Source: an uncultured Wenzhouxiangella sp.
GTDB lineage: Bacteria > Pseudomonadota > Gammaproteobacteria > Xanthomonadales > Wenzhouxiangellaceae
DNA length: 41,868 nt
NCBI GenBank assembly: GCA_913057255.1
Contig: CAJXNU010000003.1
Coordinates: forward strand, 1-41,868
Reading direction: 5' to 3'
In this document: positions 1 through 8,351 of the stretch, in pieces
Numbering within the stretch: the first letter of the stretch is position 1
Layout: every line of letters begins with the position of its first letter
The notes under the pieces: generated by a model
Seen by the model: only the letters and a program-made list of their open reading frames with translations
What the model was told of the DNA's origin: nothing
Database searches by the model: none
Position numbers and translations under genes: made by a program

Positions 1-71
1 CCCCGGGCAGGATTCGAACCTGCGACCTGCCGCTTAGGAGGCGGCTGCTCTATCCCCTGAGCTACCGAGGC
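1..71 (-). tRNA. tRNA-Arg (anticodon CCT), 3' end cut off by the window edge
   Basis: Reverse complement gcctcggtagctcaggggatagagcagccgcctcctaagcggcaggtcgcaggttcgaatcctgcccgggg has D-arm, anticodon loop ctCCTaa and T-loop ttcgaat. The acceptor pairs GCCTCGG with CCGGGG(c). Confidence 0.95.
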
Positions 72-82
72 AGATAATTGGT

Positions 83-1222
83 TTAGATTGGTACCGCGTT
101 AAGCTCCAATTGGTCTTGAATCATCGGCCCACGCCATCCGTTGAGCCAATCGGGCGATTCGCCTTTGAGCAGTCGCGTCAACTCTCGTTTGCTGGCAACA
201 ACACTGGGTTCGATATTTAAATCATTGGCCAGCGCACCGATTTTTGTTTGCCAGGTTTTGAGTGTCTGTCTTTGCTCTGGGGTCAATGGCAATAATCCGC
301 TGGGTACCTCGAAGCCTGAGGGATCCGTGCTCTCTAGCACAGCCAAACAGGGCTCTGAAAATCGCCGAAGAACATTTTTCAGCTGAGAGATCGCCCTCAT
401 CGTGCCAATGCGCTCGGCTTGGCTCGCCAGTTCGACTAAATTCTCATCTTTGATGACGAACGAACGCGGAAGATTGCGAGCCTTGGCCTCCTCATCTCGC
501 CACTGGGCCAGATTGGCCGCATAAGCCATGGCGATTTTAGATAACCGTCCAGCGCCTTTAACCCGTAAGAGAGCAGGGTGCCGATGCGCGGATTTTCTCT
601 GCCTGACCAAGCGCGCACAGTCTTCTTGCACCCACTCGAGTCTGCCGAGTCGCTCAAGTTCATCACACAGAGTCTCTGCCAAGCGAGGCAGATAAATCAC
701 GTCTTGCGCGGCATACTCCAGTAATGAGCCTGCCAAGGGCCGTTGACACCAGTTAGAGCGAGCTTGACCCCCGGGTAGAGCGACTCCAAACACTTGCTCA
801 ATCAGATGCTCATAGCGAATCTGGGCGGGGAATCCAAGAAAAGCGGCGGCCACCTGAGTATCCAGCAATTGTTCTGGGTAGCTATCGGTCAGAAGAGACA
901 AAATTTCTAAATCCTCACCAACGCTGTGGAGGACTTTGGTGGCATTGGGTTGGTCGACCAGAGCTTTAAGTGGATCATGGTCTTCCAGCGTGACCACGTC
1001 AATTAACCAGACTGAGTCCCCGTCGCTGAGCTGAATCAAGCCAGGTGAGGGATAAAAGGTCCGCTCTCTCACAAATTCGGTATCAATGCCGATTATGGGT
1101 CGTGTCGATAAATGATCGGACACCTCCTCATAGCGAGAGCTTGAGTCGACCCAATCCGCCTGCTTAACGGCTTGAGGTGCATGGAGAAGTGCGACGTTGG
1201 GTAGATTGACAGGCACAGACAT
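83..1222 (-). CDS. rnd: Ribonuclease D
   Basis: DEDD exonuclease motifs (IIGIDTEFVRERTFYPSPGLIQL; LHSVGEDLEIL; YAAQDVIYLPRL) and HRDC-like C-terminus. Start set at MSVPVN rather than the longer ORF. Confidence 0.93.
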   Translation of the reverse strand: MSVPVNLPNVALLHAPQAVKQADWVDSSSRYEEVSDHLSTRPIIGIDTEFVRERTFYPSPGLIQLSDGDSVWLIDVVTLEDHDPLKALVDQPNATKVLHSVGEDLEILSLLTDSYPEQLLDTQVAAAFLGFPAQIRYEHLIEQVFGVALPGGQARSNWCQRPLAGSLLEYAAQDVIYLPRLAETLCDELERLGRLEWVQEDCARLVRQRKSAHRHPALLRVKGAGRLSKIAMAYAANLAQWRDEEAKARNLPRSFVIKDENLVELASQAERIGTMRAISQLKNVLRRFSEPCLAVLESTDPSGFEVPSGLLPLTPEQRQTLKTWQTKIGALANDLNIEPSVVASKRELTRLLKGESPDWLNGWRGPMIQDQLELNAVPI

Positions 1223-1285
1223 GGTGTCTAGTTTAGCGCGATCGGCTGGCATCAATGGGTGTTTGGGGATATTCTTTGTGGCGTG

Positions 1286-2581
1286 ATGAATCGAGCAAGC
1301 GCCCAAATTCTATGGCCCGTGATCATTGGGCTGTCGGTGTTCTTATGGCAGCCTTCATTGGGCATGCAGGAGGCTGAGCTGGAGCACCCGCGACTGATAC
1401 AGGCGCTGGAGCTAGCGGAGGCACAAGACTATGAGCGCGCCCGCGATCTCGTTGCCTTGGCTCGGCTGGAAGGCGCGGATGCGACGGCGGCCTCAGCCCT
1501 CGAGGAGAGGATTTCAGCACTTAAAGCTGAGCACATCGTTCGAATCGAGAATCAGATCCAGCAAGCGATAGAGAGCAATCAGCCCACAAAAGCGCGTGAT
1601 CTCTTGGTGCAGTTGGTGGCTTTGGGGAGTGCACAAGGCCAAGTGGTCACCTACCGAAGGGCCATCGACAACCTTGAGCGCTACGGCAGCTACGTGCCTG
1701 GAGAGGTGATTATTGACCCGTTCTTGGTCGGTGATCAGTTAGCCCCCGAATTGGTGGTGATTCCTGAGGGGCAGTTTATGATGGGTTCGTCTGCCAATGA
1801 GCGTGGCCGCTTAGATCACGAGGGCCCGAGGCATCGGGTGGTTCTCGATGGTGGGCTCGCGCTCGGCCGTTTTGAGGTGACGGTTGGGCAGTTTCGATTA
1901 TTTGTTGAAGAAACCGGTCATCGAACCGATGCCGAGCGGGCCGGTCGCGCAAAGATCTATGATCCTCGGACTCGGCGCATCACCGATCAACCAGGGATCA
2001 ATTGGCGCATGGATTATCAGGGACAGAGGGCAGAGGAGAATCTGCCTGTGATCCATGTCTCCTGGCGTGATGCCCAAGCCTATGTAGACTGGCTGTCAGA
2101 AAAGACCGGTGAGCCCTATCGTCTGCCATCAGAGGCTGAGTTTGAGTACGCCCTGCGGGCTGGCAGTCAATGGGCCTATCCGTGGGGTGCAGACCTGCCC
2201 ACTGAGCCTCATGAGAACCTTGCAGGCGATGGTGACCAATCGCCCACGCAAGCGCGGTGGGCGGTTTCATTCCCCGATTATGCTGATGGGCATTGGGGGC
2301 CAGCACCTGTGGGTCAATTTCCTGCCAATGCCATGGGTTTACATGACATGGGGGGCAATGTGATGGAGTGGACAGCGGATTGCTGGCACGACAGTTATGT
2401 TCGGGCCCCAGCCGATGGCTCAGCTTGGGTGAATCGAGGTTGTCGTCAACACGTTGTCCGCGGGGGCTCGTGGGCATCCACGCCGGTGCTGGCACGTTCT
2501 GCACATCGCCTGCCCATGCCTGCAAACCAAAGTGATGTGCGCGTGGGTTTTCGGGTGGCCAGGGATTTGAGTCATGAGTAA
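1286..2581 (+). CDS. Exported SUMF1/formylglycine-generating-enzyme-like domain protein (probably not a true FGE)
   Basis: N-terminal hydrophobic signal-like segment, helical region, then SUMF1 motifs PEGQFMMGS, HRVVLDG, PVIHVSWRDAQAYVDWLS, RLPSEAEFEYALRAG, GNVMEWTADCW, VVRGGSW, VGFRVARD. Confidence 0.85.
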   Translation: MNRASAQILWPVIIGLSVFLWQPSLGMQEAELEHPRLIQALELAEAQDYERARDLVALARLEGADATAASALEERISALKAEHIVRIENQIQQAIESNQPTKARDLLVQLVALGSAQGQVVTYRRAIDNLERYGSYVPGEVIIDPFLVGDQLAPELVVIPEGQFMMGSSANERGRLDHEGPRHRVVLDGGLALGRFEVTVGQFRLFVEETGHRTDAERAGRAKIYDPRTRRITDQPGINWRMDYQGQRAEENLPVIHVSWRDAQAYVDWLSEKTGEPYRLPSEAEFEYALRAGSQWAYPWGADLPTEPHENLAGDGDQSPTQARWAVSFPDYADGHWGPAPVGQFPANAMGLHDMGGNVMEWTADCWHDSYVRAPADGSAWVNRGCRQHVVRGGSWASTPVLARSAHRLPMPANQSDVRVGFRVARDLSHE

Positions 2582-2603
2582 TTGGCATCATGAGTAATTG
2601 GCA
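2572..2603 (+). repeat. Exact 2x tandem repeat of a 16-bp unit tcatgagtaattggca
   Basis: 2572-2587 and 2588-2603 are identical. The repeat spans the upstream stop codon and duplicates the start codon of the next gene. Confidence 0.97.
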
Positions 2604-3834
2604 CTTGGGTCGCGAAGCACATACAGACGATGCACCACGGCAGCGGGCGCATGATGCCAATCGCTATCGGCGAATGCGCAATGTCTCTATTGTAGGCCTA
2701 GTCGCCAATGGGTTTCTGGGCGGTGGCAAACTTCTCATGGGGTGGGTGGCTCAATCACAATCTCTCATGGCCGATGGCATCCATTCATTGGCCGATGCCT
2801 TGACTGACGTCGCGGTGATTGTCACCGCTCGGTTTTCGAACCAAGGGGCCGATGCCGAGCATCCCTATGGGCATGCTCGGATTGAAACGGCAGCCACGGC
2901 CGGGCTGGGTGTGGTCTTAATCGTCACTGGTCTAGGGATCATTGTCGATGCAGCTGGGCGATTGATGGATCCCAGTTTGTTGCTTAGGCCAAGCGCATTG
3001 GCGCTCACTGGTGCGTTGATGTCTATTCTGGTGAATGAAGCGCTGTACCAATATACCCGTTGGGTCGGCATTCAGATCAAGTCCTCTTTGTTGTTGGCCA
3101 ATGCTTGGCATCACCGAACGGATGCCTTGTCATCTGTGGTGGTGCTCATTGGTGTCGGTGGCGTTTTGATGGGGTGGGAGGCGCTAGATGCTATTGCAGC
3201 CGTTGCGGTGTCTATGATGATCATTCACGTGGGCTGGCAGCAACTCAAAGGGGCCTTTGTCGAGTTGGTGGATACCGCGCTGCCCCCTGATAGACTGGAT
3301 GAGATCACGCGCGTGATTAAGAGCATCGATGGCGTCAGTCATCCACACCGCTTGCGCACCCGACGCATGGGAGATCATGCTCTCATTGATGTCCATGTGG
3401 CCGTCTCGCCTCGCATCAGCGTATCTGAAGGCCATCAATTGGCAGAGTTGGTGCAGGCAAAGCTAAAGACTGTCTTGGACGAGGTGAGCGATGTGATTGT
3501 CCACATTGACCCTGAGGGGCAGGAGAGCGTTTGGCTGGACTTGCCTGATCGGAATGAAGTTGTTGAACAACTCAACCGCATCTTTGCCAAAGAGCTTGGA
3601 GAGGGTAGTGCGTTGGATGCCTCATCGGTGACCTTGCATTATTTGGATGGTCAGATCGATGTCGAGTTGATTTGGAAGGAGACCATAGATATTGATCCAA
3701 ATCAGATGTCTAAAGTGCTTGAGGTCGCTCGAGCCGCTGAGGCCGCCTTGGCGCACATCCGAACCATTCAAGTCTCCTTTGTCTCCGATGAGCGAGGACA
3801 CAGCGGTCAGGGTTCTGACAAAGTCCTTAATTAG
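2590..3834 (+). CDS. Cation diffusion facilitator (CDF) family transporter with extended C-terminus
   Basis: MADGIHSLADALTDVAVIV and HHRTDALSSVVVLIG (HxxxD/DxxxD-type CDF metal sites), followed by a cytoplasmic domain and about 100 further residues. Confidence 0.9.
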   Translation: MSNWHLGREAHTDDAPRQRAHDANRYRRMRNVSIVGLVANGFLGGGKLLMGWVAQSQSLMADGIHSLADALTDVAVIVTARFSNQGADAEHPYGHARIETAATAGLGVVLIVTGLGIIVDAAGRLMDPSLLLRPSALALTGALMSILVNEALYQYTRWVGIQIKSSLLLANAWHHRTDALSSVVVLIGVGGVLMGWEALDAIAAVAVSMMIIHVGWQQLKGAFVELVDTALPPDRLDEITRVIKSIDGVSHPHRLRTRRMGDHALIDVHVAVSPRISVSEGHQLAELVQAKLKTVLDEVSDVIVHIDPEGQESVWLDLPDRNEVVEQLNRIFAKELGEGSALDASSVTLHYLDGQIDVELIWKETIDIDPNQMSKVLEVARAAEAALAHIRTIQVSFVSDERGHSGQGSDKVLN

Positions 3835-3883
3835 ATGGCATCTTTGCTGACTTTTTAATCAATCGGATCCATCACCAAATCTG

Positions 3884-5134
3884 ATGCACTCACTGATTCT
3901 CCGGCGCGTCTCATCGATACCCAGTTTTGGTTGGTTTGCTTTGCTTGCCGCCCTGTCTTCTGGGTTTGGTCAAACCTTTTTTATTGGGCTGTTTGGTTCA
4001 GACTTTCAAGCGGCTCTTGGGCTCGATGCGGCGGGACTTGGCTATTTGTATGGTTCGGCCACGCTACTCAGTGGGCTGTTGATGTTTTGGTTGGGCGAGC
4101 TGGCGGATCGACTGCCCATGACCCGAGCCATCGTGATCAGCTTATTGGTGCTGGCGATGGGCTGTGTTTTGGTGTCACTGGCCGATGAGTCCAGCTTGCT
4201 TTGGCTGGGGTTTTTGGCGCTTAGATTGGGCGGCCAAGGCTTGACGGGGCATTTGGCCATTGTGGCAGCAGCGCGCTATGCGCTCATTAACCGAGGCCGG
4301 AGTGTGGCCATGGCCTCGTATGGGTTCATCGCCGCTGAGGCGACTTTCCCATTGATCTTAGCCGGCTTGCTCAAATTGCTTGATTGGCAACAGGTCTGGT
4401 GGGTGGCAGTGGTCTTTTTGCTGTTGGTCGCTTTGCCCAGTCTGGTGGGGTTAGCCCATACCTTTGGCAAGCGGGATGATCCGATACCATCTTCTAGTGA
4501 TAATCGGTCCGAGTGGACAGATTCGTCAGCGGCTCCATCTATAAAATTGACGCGTTGGTCATTGCTGGTGCAGCCTGCATTTTTGCTTAGCCTGCCCATG
4601 GTGCTTGGCAGTGCTTTCGTGATTACTGCACTGTTTCTTCACCAAGGCTCATTGGCTGAGATCAAACAATGGCAGATGACAACGGTTGCGCAAGCCTTCG
4701 TTGTATTTGCCTTCAGTCAGGCGCTGGCTGCTTTTGTAACGGGCCGTCTGGTTGATGCGTTCGGATCCCTGATGATTTTGAGATTCTTTCTGTGGCCCAT
4801 GGCAGGTGCCTTGTGTGTTTTAGGCTTTGGTGATGTGCCATCTCGCATTTGGTGGATTTTTGCGGGACTTGGCGCCACAGCTGGTGCCAATGGGGTGGTG
4901 GCGGGTGCCATTTGGGCCGAGTTATTTGGACTTAAGCAGTTGGGTTTAATCAGAGGGGTGTATGCCGCATTTATGGTGATCGCCTCAGCGATTGCACCCA
5001 TGCTGTTTGGTCAGTTCCTTCAAATGCAGTGGCCGTTGAGTTGGATTGGAATCGTGGCCCTATTGATGGGCGTGCTATTGCCACAGCTGTTGGTGCCATT
5101 CATCAACTCAAGCCGGCCTGAGGCCAATCATTAA
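3884..5134 (+). CDS. Major facilitator superfamily transporter
   Basis: About 12 hydrophobic segments; MFS-like loop GELADRLPMTRAIVISLL; GRLVDAFGSLMILRFFL in the second half. Confidence 0.85.
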   Translation: MHSLILRRVSSIPSFGWFALLAALSSGFGQTFFIGLFGSDFQAALGLDAAGLGYLYGSATLLSGLLMFWLGELADRLPMTRAIVISLLVLAMGCVLVSLADESSLLWLGFLALRLGGQGLTGHLAIVAAARYALINRGRSVAMASYGFIAAEATFPLILAGLLKLLDWQQVWWVAVVFLLLVALPSLVGLAHTFGKRDDPIPSSSDNRSEWTDSSAAPSIKLTRWSLLVQPAFLLSLPMVLGSAFVITALFLHQGSLAEIKQWQMTTVAQAFVVFAFSQALAAFVTGRLVDAFGSLMILRFFLWPMAGALCVLGFGDVPSRIWWIFAGLGATAGANGVVAGAIWAELFGLKQLGLIRGVYAAFMVIASAIAPMLFGQFLQMQWPLSWIGIVALLMGVLLPQLLVPFINSSRPEANH

Positions 5135-5241
5135 TCGGCTGCTTTGTCCTTGAGTTGCGGTCAGTGGTCAATTCCAGTAGGGTGGTGTGATCGTCTCCGC
5201 TCTATCGGCGATTGATATTCAACTCCTCTCAGAAAGGCTGA

Positions 5242-6393
5242 ATGCCCATGAGTCAGCTCCAGATTTTGGCGGTTTTGGTGGCCACCGTGGCACTGGCTCA
5301 CTGGGCTGCAAAAAAGCCGGTCGGGCGGATTTTTGGGGGTGCGCTGTTGGTCATTATCTTTGTTGCAGTGCTGGCCAATGTTGGCGTGGTGCCACTGGCT
5401 AGAGAGAATGTGCCCGTCTACAACCAACTGCTGGGCACGGCTGCACCCATCTCTATTTTCATGCTGTTGTTATCAGCTCGGCTTGATGCACTGACCCGAC
5501 TCGGTTGGCCCTTGCTGGTGATGTTTGCCTTGGCTGCCTTGGGTACCGTGATCGGCGTCGTGATGGCTGGCCTCATTTTGGGAGCGTCTGATTGGATGGG
5601 GGAGTGGTATGGGCCGTTGTCGGGTATGTTTGCCGCCACCTATATTGGCGGCGGCGCCAATTTCAATGCCCTGGCATTTCATTACGAGTTCATGCAAAGT
5701 GGCAATCTGTATGCTGCCGCCGTTGTTGCGGATCACATCTTGACGGTGGTCTGGATTGCGTTGCTGTTGATCTCCCCGACACTTCTGTCCTTTGTTTTAC
5801 CTAAACGAGATGACATGACCCAAGCACTCGGTGGTGAGGTAGAACAGGTTGCAGATCAACGACCCAGCTTGGGCGATTTCGCCATGTTAATGGCACTGGG
5901 TCTTGGTGCTTTTGTTGTCTCTGGTTGGCTGAGCGATGGCATCGAGCAAGTATTCGAGATCCGTGTGCCATCAATCTTGGTTTTGACCACCTTGGCATTG
6001 ATTTTGGCGCAGTTTAAAAGCATCTCAGCGTTGAGAGGCGCTGATACCTTGGGTATGTATGGAGCCTATCTGTTCTTGGCGGCACTCGGCGCCTACTGTG
6101 AGGTCGCTGCACTGAGAGAAACCGGTCAGATTGGGCTTTTGTTGATGGTATTTGTCACCCTGCTTTTATTGATTCATGGCGCTGTGGTGATTGTGGCTGG
6201 TCGGCTGCTCAAACAGTCACCTGAGGTGGTGGCGTTGGCTTCCGCCACAACGGTTGGCGGCTCGACGGTGGTCTTACCCCTGGTTGAGCGCTTCGGCCGG
6301 AAAGACTTGTTGTTGCCTGGCGTGGTGCTCGGCTCACTGGGTAATCTGGCAGGCACCTACATTGGTTTTTCTTTGGTCTATGCCATTGGCTAG
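5242..6393 (+). CDS. DUF819 family integral membrane protein
   Basis: Polytopic membrane protein with MFAATYIGGGANFNALAF and SATTVGGSTVVLPLVERFGRKDLLLPGVVLGSLGNLAGTYIGF. Start could be 5248 (MSQLQ), which is better spaced from AAAGG. Confidence 0.8.
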   Translation: MPMSQLQILAVLVATVALAHWAAKKPVGRIFGGALLVIIFVAVLANVGVVPLARENVPVYNQLLGTAAPISIFMLLLSARLDALTRLGWPLLVMFALAALGTVIGVVMAGLILGASDWMGEWYGPLSGMFAATYIGGGANFNALAFHYEFMQSGNLYAAAVVADHILTVVWIALLLISPTLLSFVLPKRDDMTQALGGEVEQVADQRPSLGDFAMLMALGLGAFVVSGWLSDGIEQVFEIRVPSILVLTTLALILAQFKSISALRGADTLGMYGAYLFLAALGAYCEVAALRETGQIGLLLMVFVTLLLLIHGAVVIVAGRLLKQSPEVVALASATTVGGSTVVLPLVERFGRKDLLLPGVVLGSLGNLAGTYIGFSLVYAIG

Positions 6394-6448
6394 CATCAAT
6401 GGCCGAGACCCAATTGCCGAATTAAAGAGGCGCGTGCACAGGGGGTGA

Positions 6449-6535
6449 TGGTGCCGGGGGGGGGAATCGAACCCCCACTCTGTTTCCAGAACCGGATTTT
6501 GAATCCGGCGCGTCTACCAGTTCCGCCACCCCGGC
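6449..6535 (-). tRNA. tRNA-Leu (anticodon CAA), CCA encoded
   Basis: Reverse complement gccggggtggcggaactggtagacgcgccggattCAAaatccgg...gtgggggttcgattcccccccccggcacca. Long variable arm typical of tRNA-Leu; acceptor GCCGGGG/CCCCGGC + A + CCA. Confidence 0.96.
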
Positions 6536-6549
6536 AAGAGTGACCCGCT

Positions 6550-6555
6550 ATTTTA
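6550..6555 (-). promoter_or_regulatory. Possible -10 element (TAAAAT) for tRNA-Leu
   Basis: Minus-strand ...ttgggTTAAAATagcgggtcactctt|gcc with -10 about 15 nt from the tRNA 5' end. No convincing -35. Confidence 0.3.
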
Positions 6556-6575
6556 ACCCAAGAATTTGAGAAGTG

Positions 6576-7151
6576 CTAGGCAGCATCCAAGCTTAGTTGC
6601 TTTTCAATGCGCTCATGCCAGCCATTTTCGATGGGCTGGAAGATGCAGCATTGCTCCAAGGCATCGGCATAGATGTGCATGGTGACGGCTGTTTGGTCCG
6701 TTGCCGGGTTGGCGATGGTGTGATATTCATGCGGCGGAATGAGGCTGCCGGCACTGCCAGGCCCAGCCACCATGGTGGTGCGTGGCTCAAAATGCACACG
6801 GTCACCCAAGTCTTGGGTCAATTCATACTGCACCACTTGGATTTGACCATGCCAGACGGCCTCAACGCACCAGAGCCCATCGTGGTCATGGATGGGCGTA
6901 GCTTGGGAAGCCCCCCACGTCATGGCCATAATGGTGAAGTTCAAATCCTCATCGCGGTGAATCAGGCGCCTGGCGTAATGGTCGCCGTCATTGACATAGA
7001 CTTCAGGAGGCAATTCAATTGTCTCATTGTCCATCAACTCGCACAGTGCCTGACGCACGTTGGTGGTGATGGTTTCATCGCATGATCCTGCTTGAATGGC
7101 CTCAGTGATCGACTTCACCACCAGTGCCTTGCCTTTGAAGTCCAAACTCAT
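6576..7151 (-). CDS. Cysteine dioxygenase-like cupin (CDO type I family)
   Basis: Cupin metal motif TPIHDHDGLWCVEAVWHG and downstream HEYHTIAN, ~190 aa; resembles bacterial thiol dioxygenases. Start overlaps upstream stop (TCATG on + strand). Confidence 0.8.
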   Translation of the reverse strand: MSLDFKGKALVVKSITEAIQAGSCDETITTNVRQALCELMDNETIELPPEVYVNDGDHYARRLIHRDEDLNFTIMAMTWGASQATPIHDHDGLWCVEAVWHGQIQVVQYELTQDLGDRVHFEPRTTMVAGPGSAGSLIPPHEYHTIANPATDQTAVTMHIYADALEQCCIFQPIENGWHERIEKQLSLDAA

Positions 7152-8233
7152 GCCAGCCAGCTCCTTATGGGTGTCTCAAACAATTTTGAGTCTACCAGAA
7201 ACGCATCGTGTCCTTTAGCGGAGTTTAAGATCTCAAAACTCACCTCTGAGCCACTGGATTCAAGCGCTCCGGCCAGCGTTTGCTGTTGATGTGCCGGAAA
7301 CAAAATATCGGAATCCACACCCAAAACCAAGGCATGTCCCGTGAAGCTTCGTGTAAAGAGCTGGATCAGAGATTCGTCACTGTCGCAGGCATCGAAAGTG
7401 TCCATGGCCCGTGACAAATACAGATAGGCGCAGGGATCAAACTGCCCCACAAACTTTCGGGCGTGGGTCTCTAAGTAAGACTCCACTTCAAACCTCATAC
7501 CAAAGGCCTGCTGCGGAAAATAATCTTGCCGCTTGCGCCCGAATCGGGCATCCCACTCGCGGGCCGATCGATAGGTGATCATCCCCAGCTTTCTGGCCAG
7601 GCGCATCCCCACCTCGGGCCAGTTGTCTTCGTTGTACTGACCGTCTTGGAAGTTTCTGTCGGTGACAATGGCCTCCCGCTGAACCGATCGAATAGACAGC
7701 GCAAAGGGAGCCGATGAGCAAGCGGTTGAAATGAGCGCCACTCGCTGGGTTTTTTTGGGGAAGGCTTTGAGCCAAGCCAAAGCGGTCATGCCACCCATGG
7801 AGGGGCCCACCAGCCCATACAGGGTGTCAATGCCAAGATCGTCAATCACCAGTTGGGCTGCGCGGGCGATGTCATCGATGGTGATCTCAGGAAAGCTCAG
7901 TCGCCATGGACGGCCCGATTTGGGATTGATGCTCTCAGGGCCGGTGGAGCCCAGGCACGACCCGAGTGAATTGACACAGACCACAAAAAAGCGATGGGTG
8001 TCGATGGCCAAGTTGGGGCCAATCATGCCTTCCCACCAACCTTGACTCGGATCATTGGGTTGTGAGGCGGCATGGGCGCTGGCTGATAAACCGGTAAAGA
8101 CCAAGATCGCATTGGATTTCGATTCATTGAGGGTGCCCCAAGATTCCCAGGCTAGGGTCACCTGGGGCAATTCGCCCCCACGGGTGAGCGAAAAAGGCGT
8201 GGTTTGGGTGAAATATCGGGTGGCCGGTCCCAT
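7148..8233 (-). CDS. metX: MetX-family alpha/beta-hydrolase O-acyltransferase (homoserine O-acetyl/succinyl- or L-serine O-succinyltransferase)
   Basis: GLSASAHAASQ, VNSLGSCLGSTGPESINPKSGRPW, nucleophile elbow GLVGPSMGGMTAL, C-terminal VLGVDSDILFPAHQQ and KGHDAFLVD. Confidence 0.85.
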   Translation of the reverse strand: MGPATRYFTQTTPFSLTRGGELPQVTLAWESWGTLNESKSNAILVFTGLSASAHAASQPNDPSQGWWEGMIGPNLAIDTHRFFVVCVNSLGSCLGSTGPESINPKSGRPWRLSFPEITIDDIARAAQLVIDDLGIDTLYGLVGPSMGGMTALAWLKAFPKKTQRVALISTACSSAPFALSIRSVQREAIVTDRNFQDGQYNEDNWPEVGMRLARKLGMITYRSAREWDARFGRKRQDYFPQQAFGMRFEVESYLETHARKFVGQFDPCAYLYLSRAMDTFDACDSDESLIQLFTRSFTGHALVLGVDSDILFPAHQQQTLAGALESSGSEVSFEILNSAKGHDAFLVDSKLFETPIRSWLA

Positions 8234-8351
8234 GGGGTCTCAACGTGTGATGTCCAGATTAAGATTTTAGCTCGTCTGGGCGAGGCACGCGACCCACCAT
8301 TTCGTTCATTGAGCCTGTGGTAGTGTGCTCACTTTCAAACGGAGGCTTTCC

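Noticed and set aside
72-110. Minus-strand TTAACG-N17-AATTAT promoter-like pattern before tRNA-Arg
   Set aside because: The -10 would sit 2 nt from the tRNA 5' end, so transcription would start inside the tRNA.
1998-2660. 220-aa minus-strand ORF opposite the SUMF1-like gene
   Set aside because: Lies antisense to a gene with clear domain motifs; its translation is low complexity (His/Pro/Arg/Cys-rich) with no recognisable domain.
6456-6464. G9 homopolymer as a phase-variable tract
   Set aside because: It is fully explained by the tRNA-Leu acceptor (CCCC) and T-stem (CCCCC) on the minus strand; it is not in a coding sequence.
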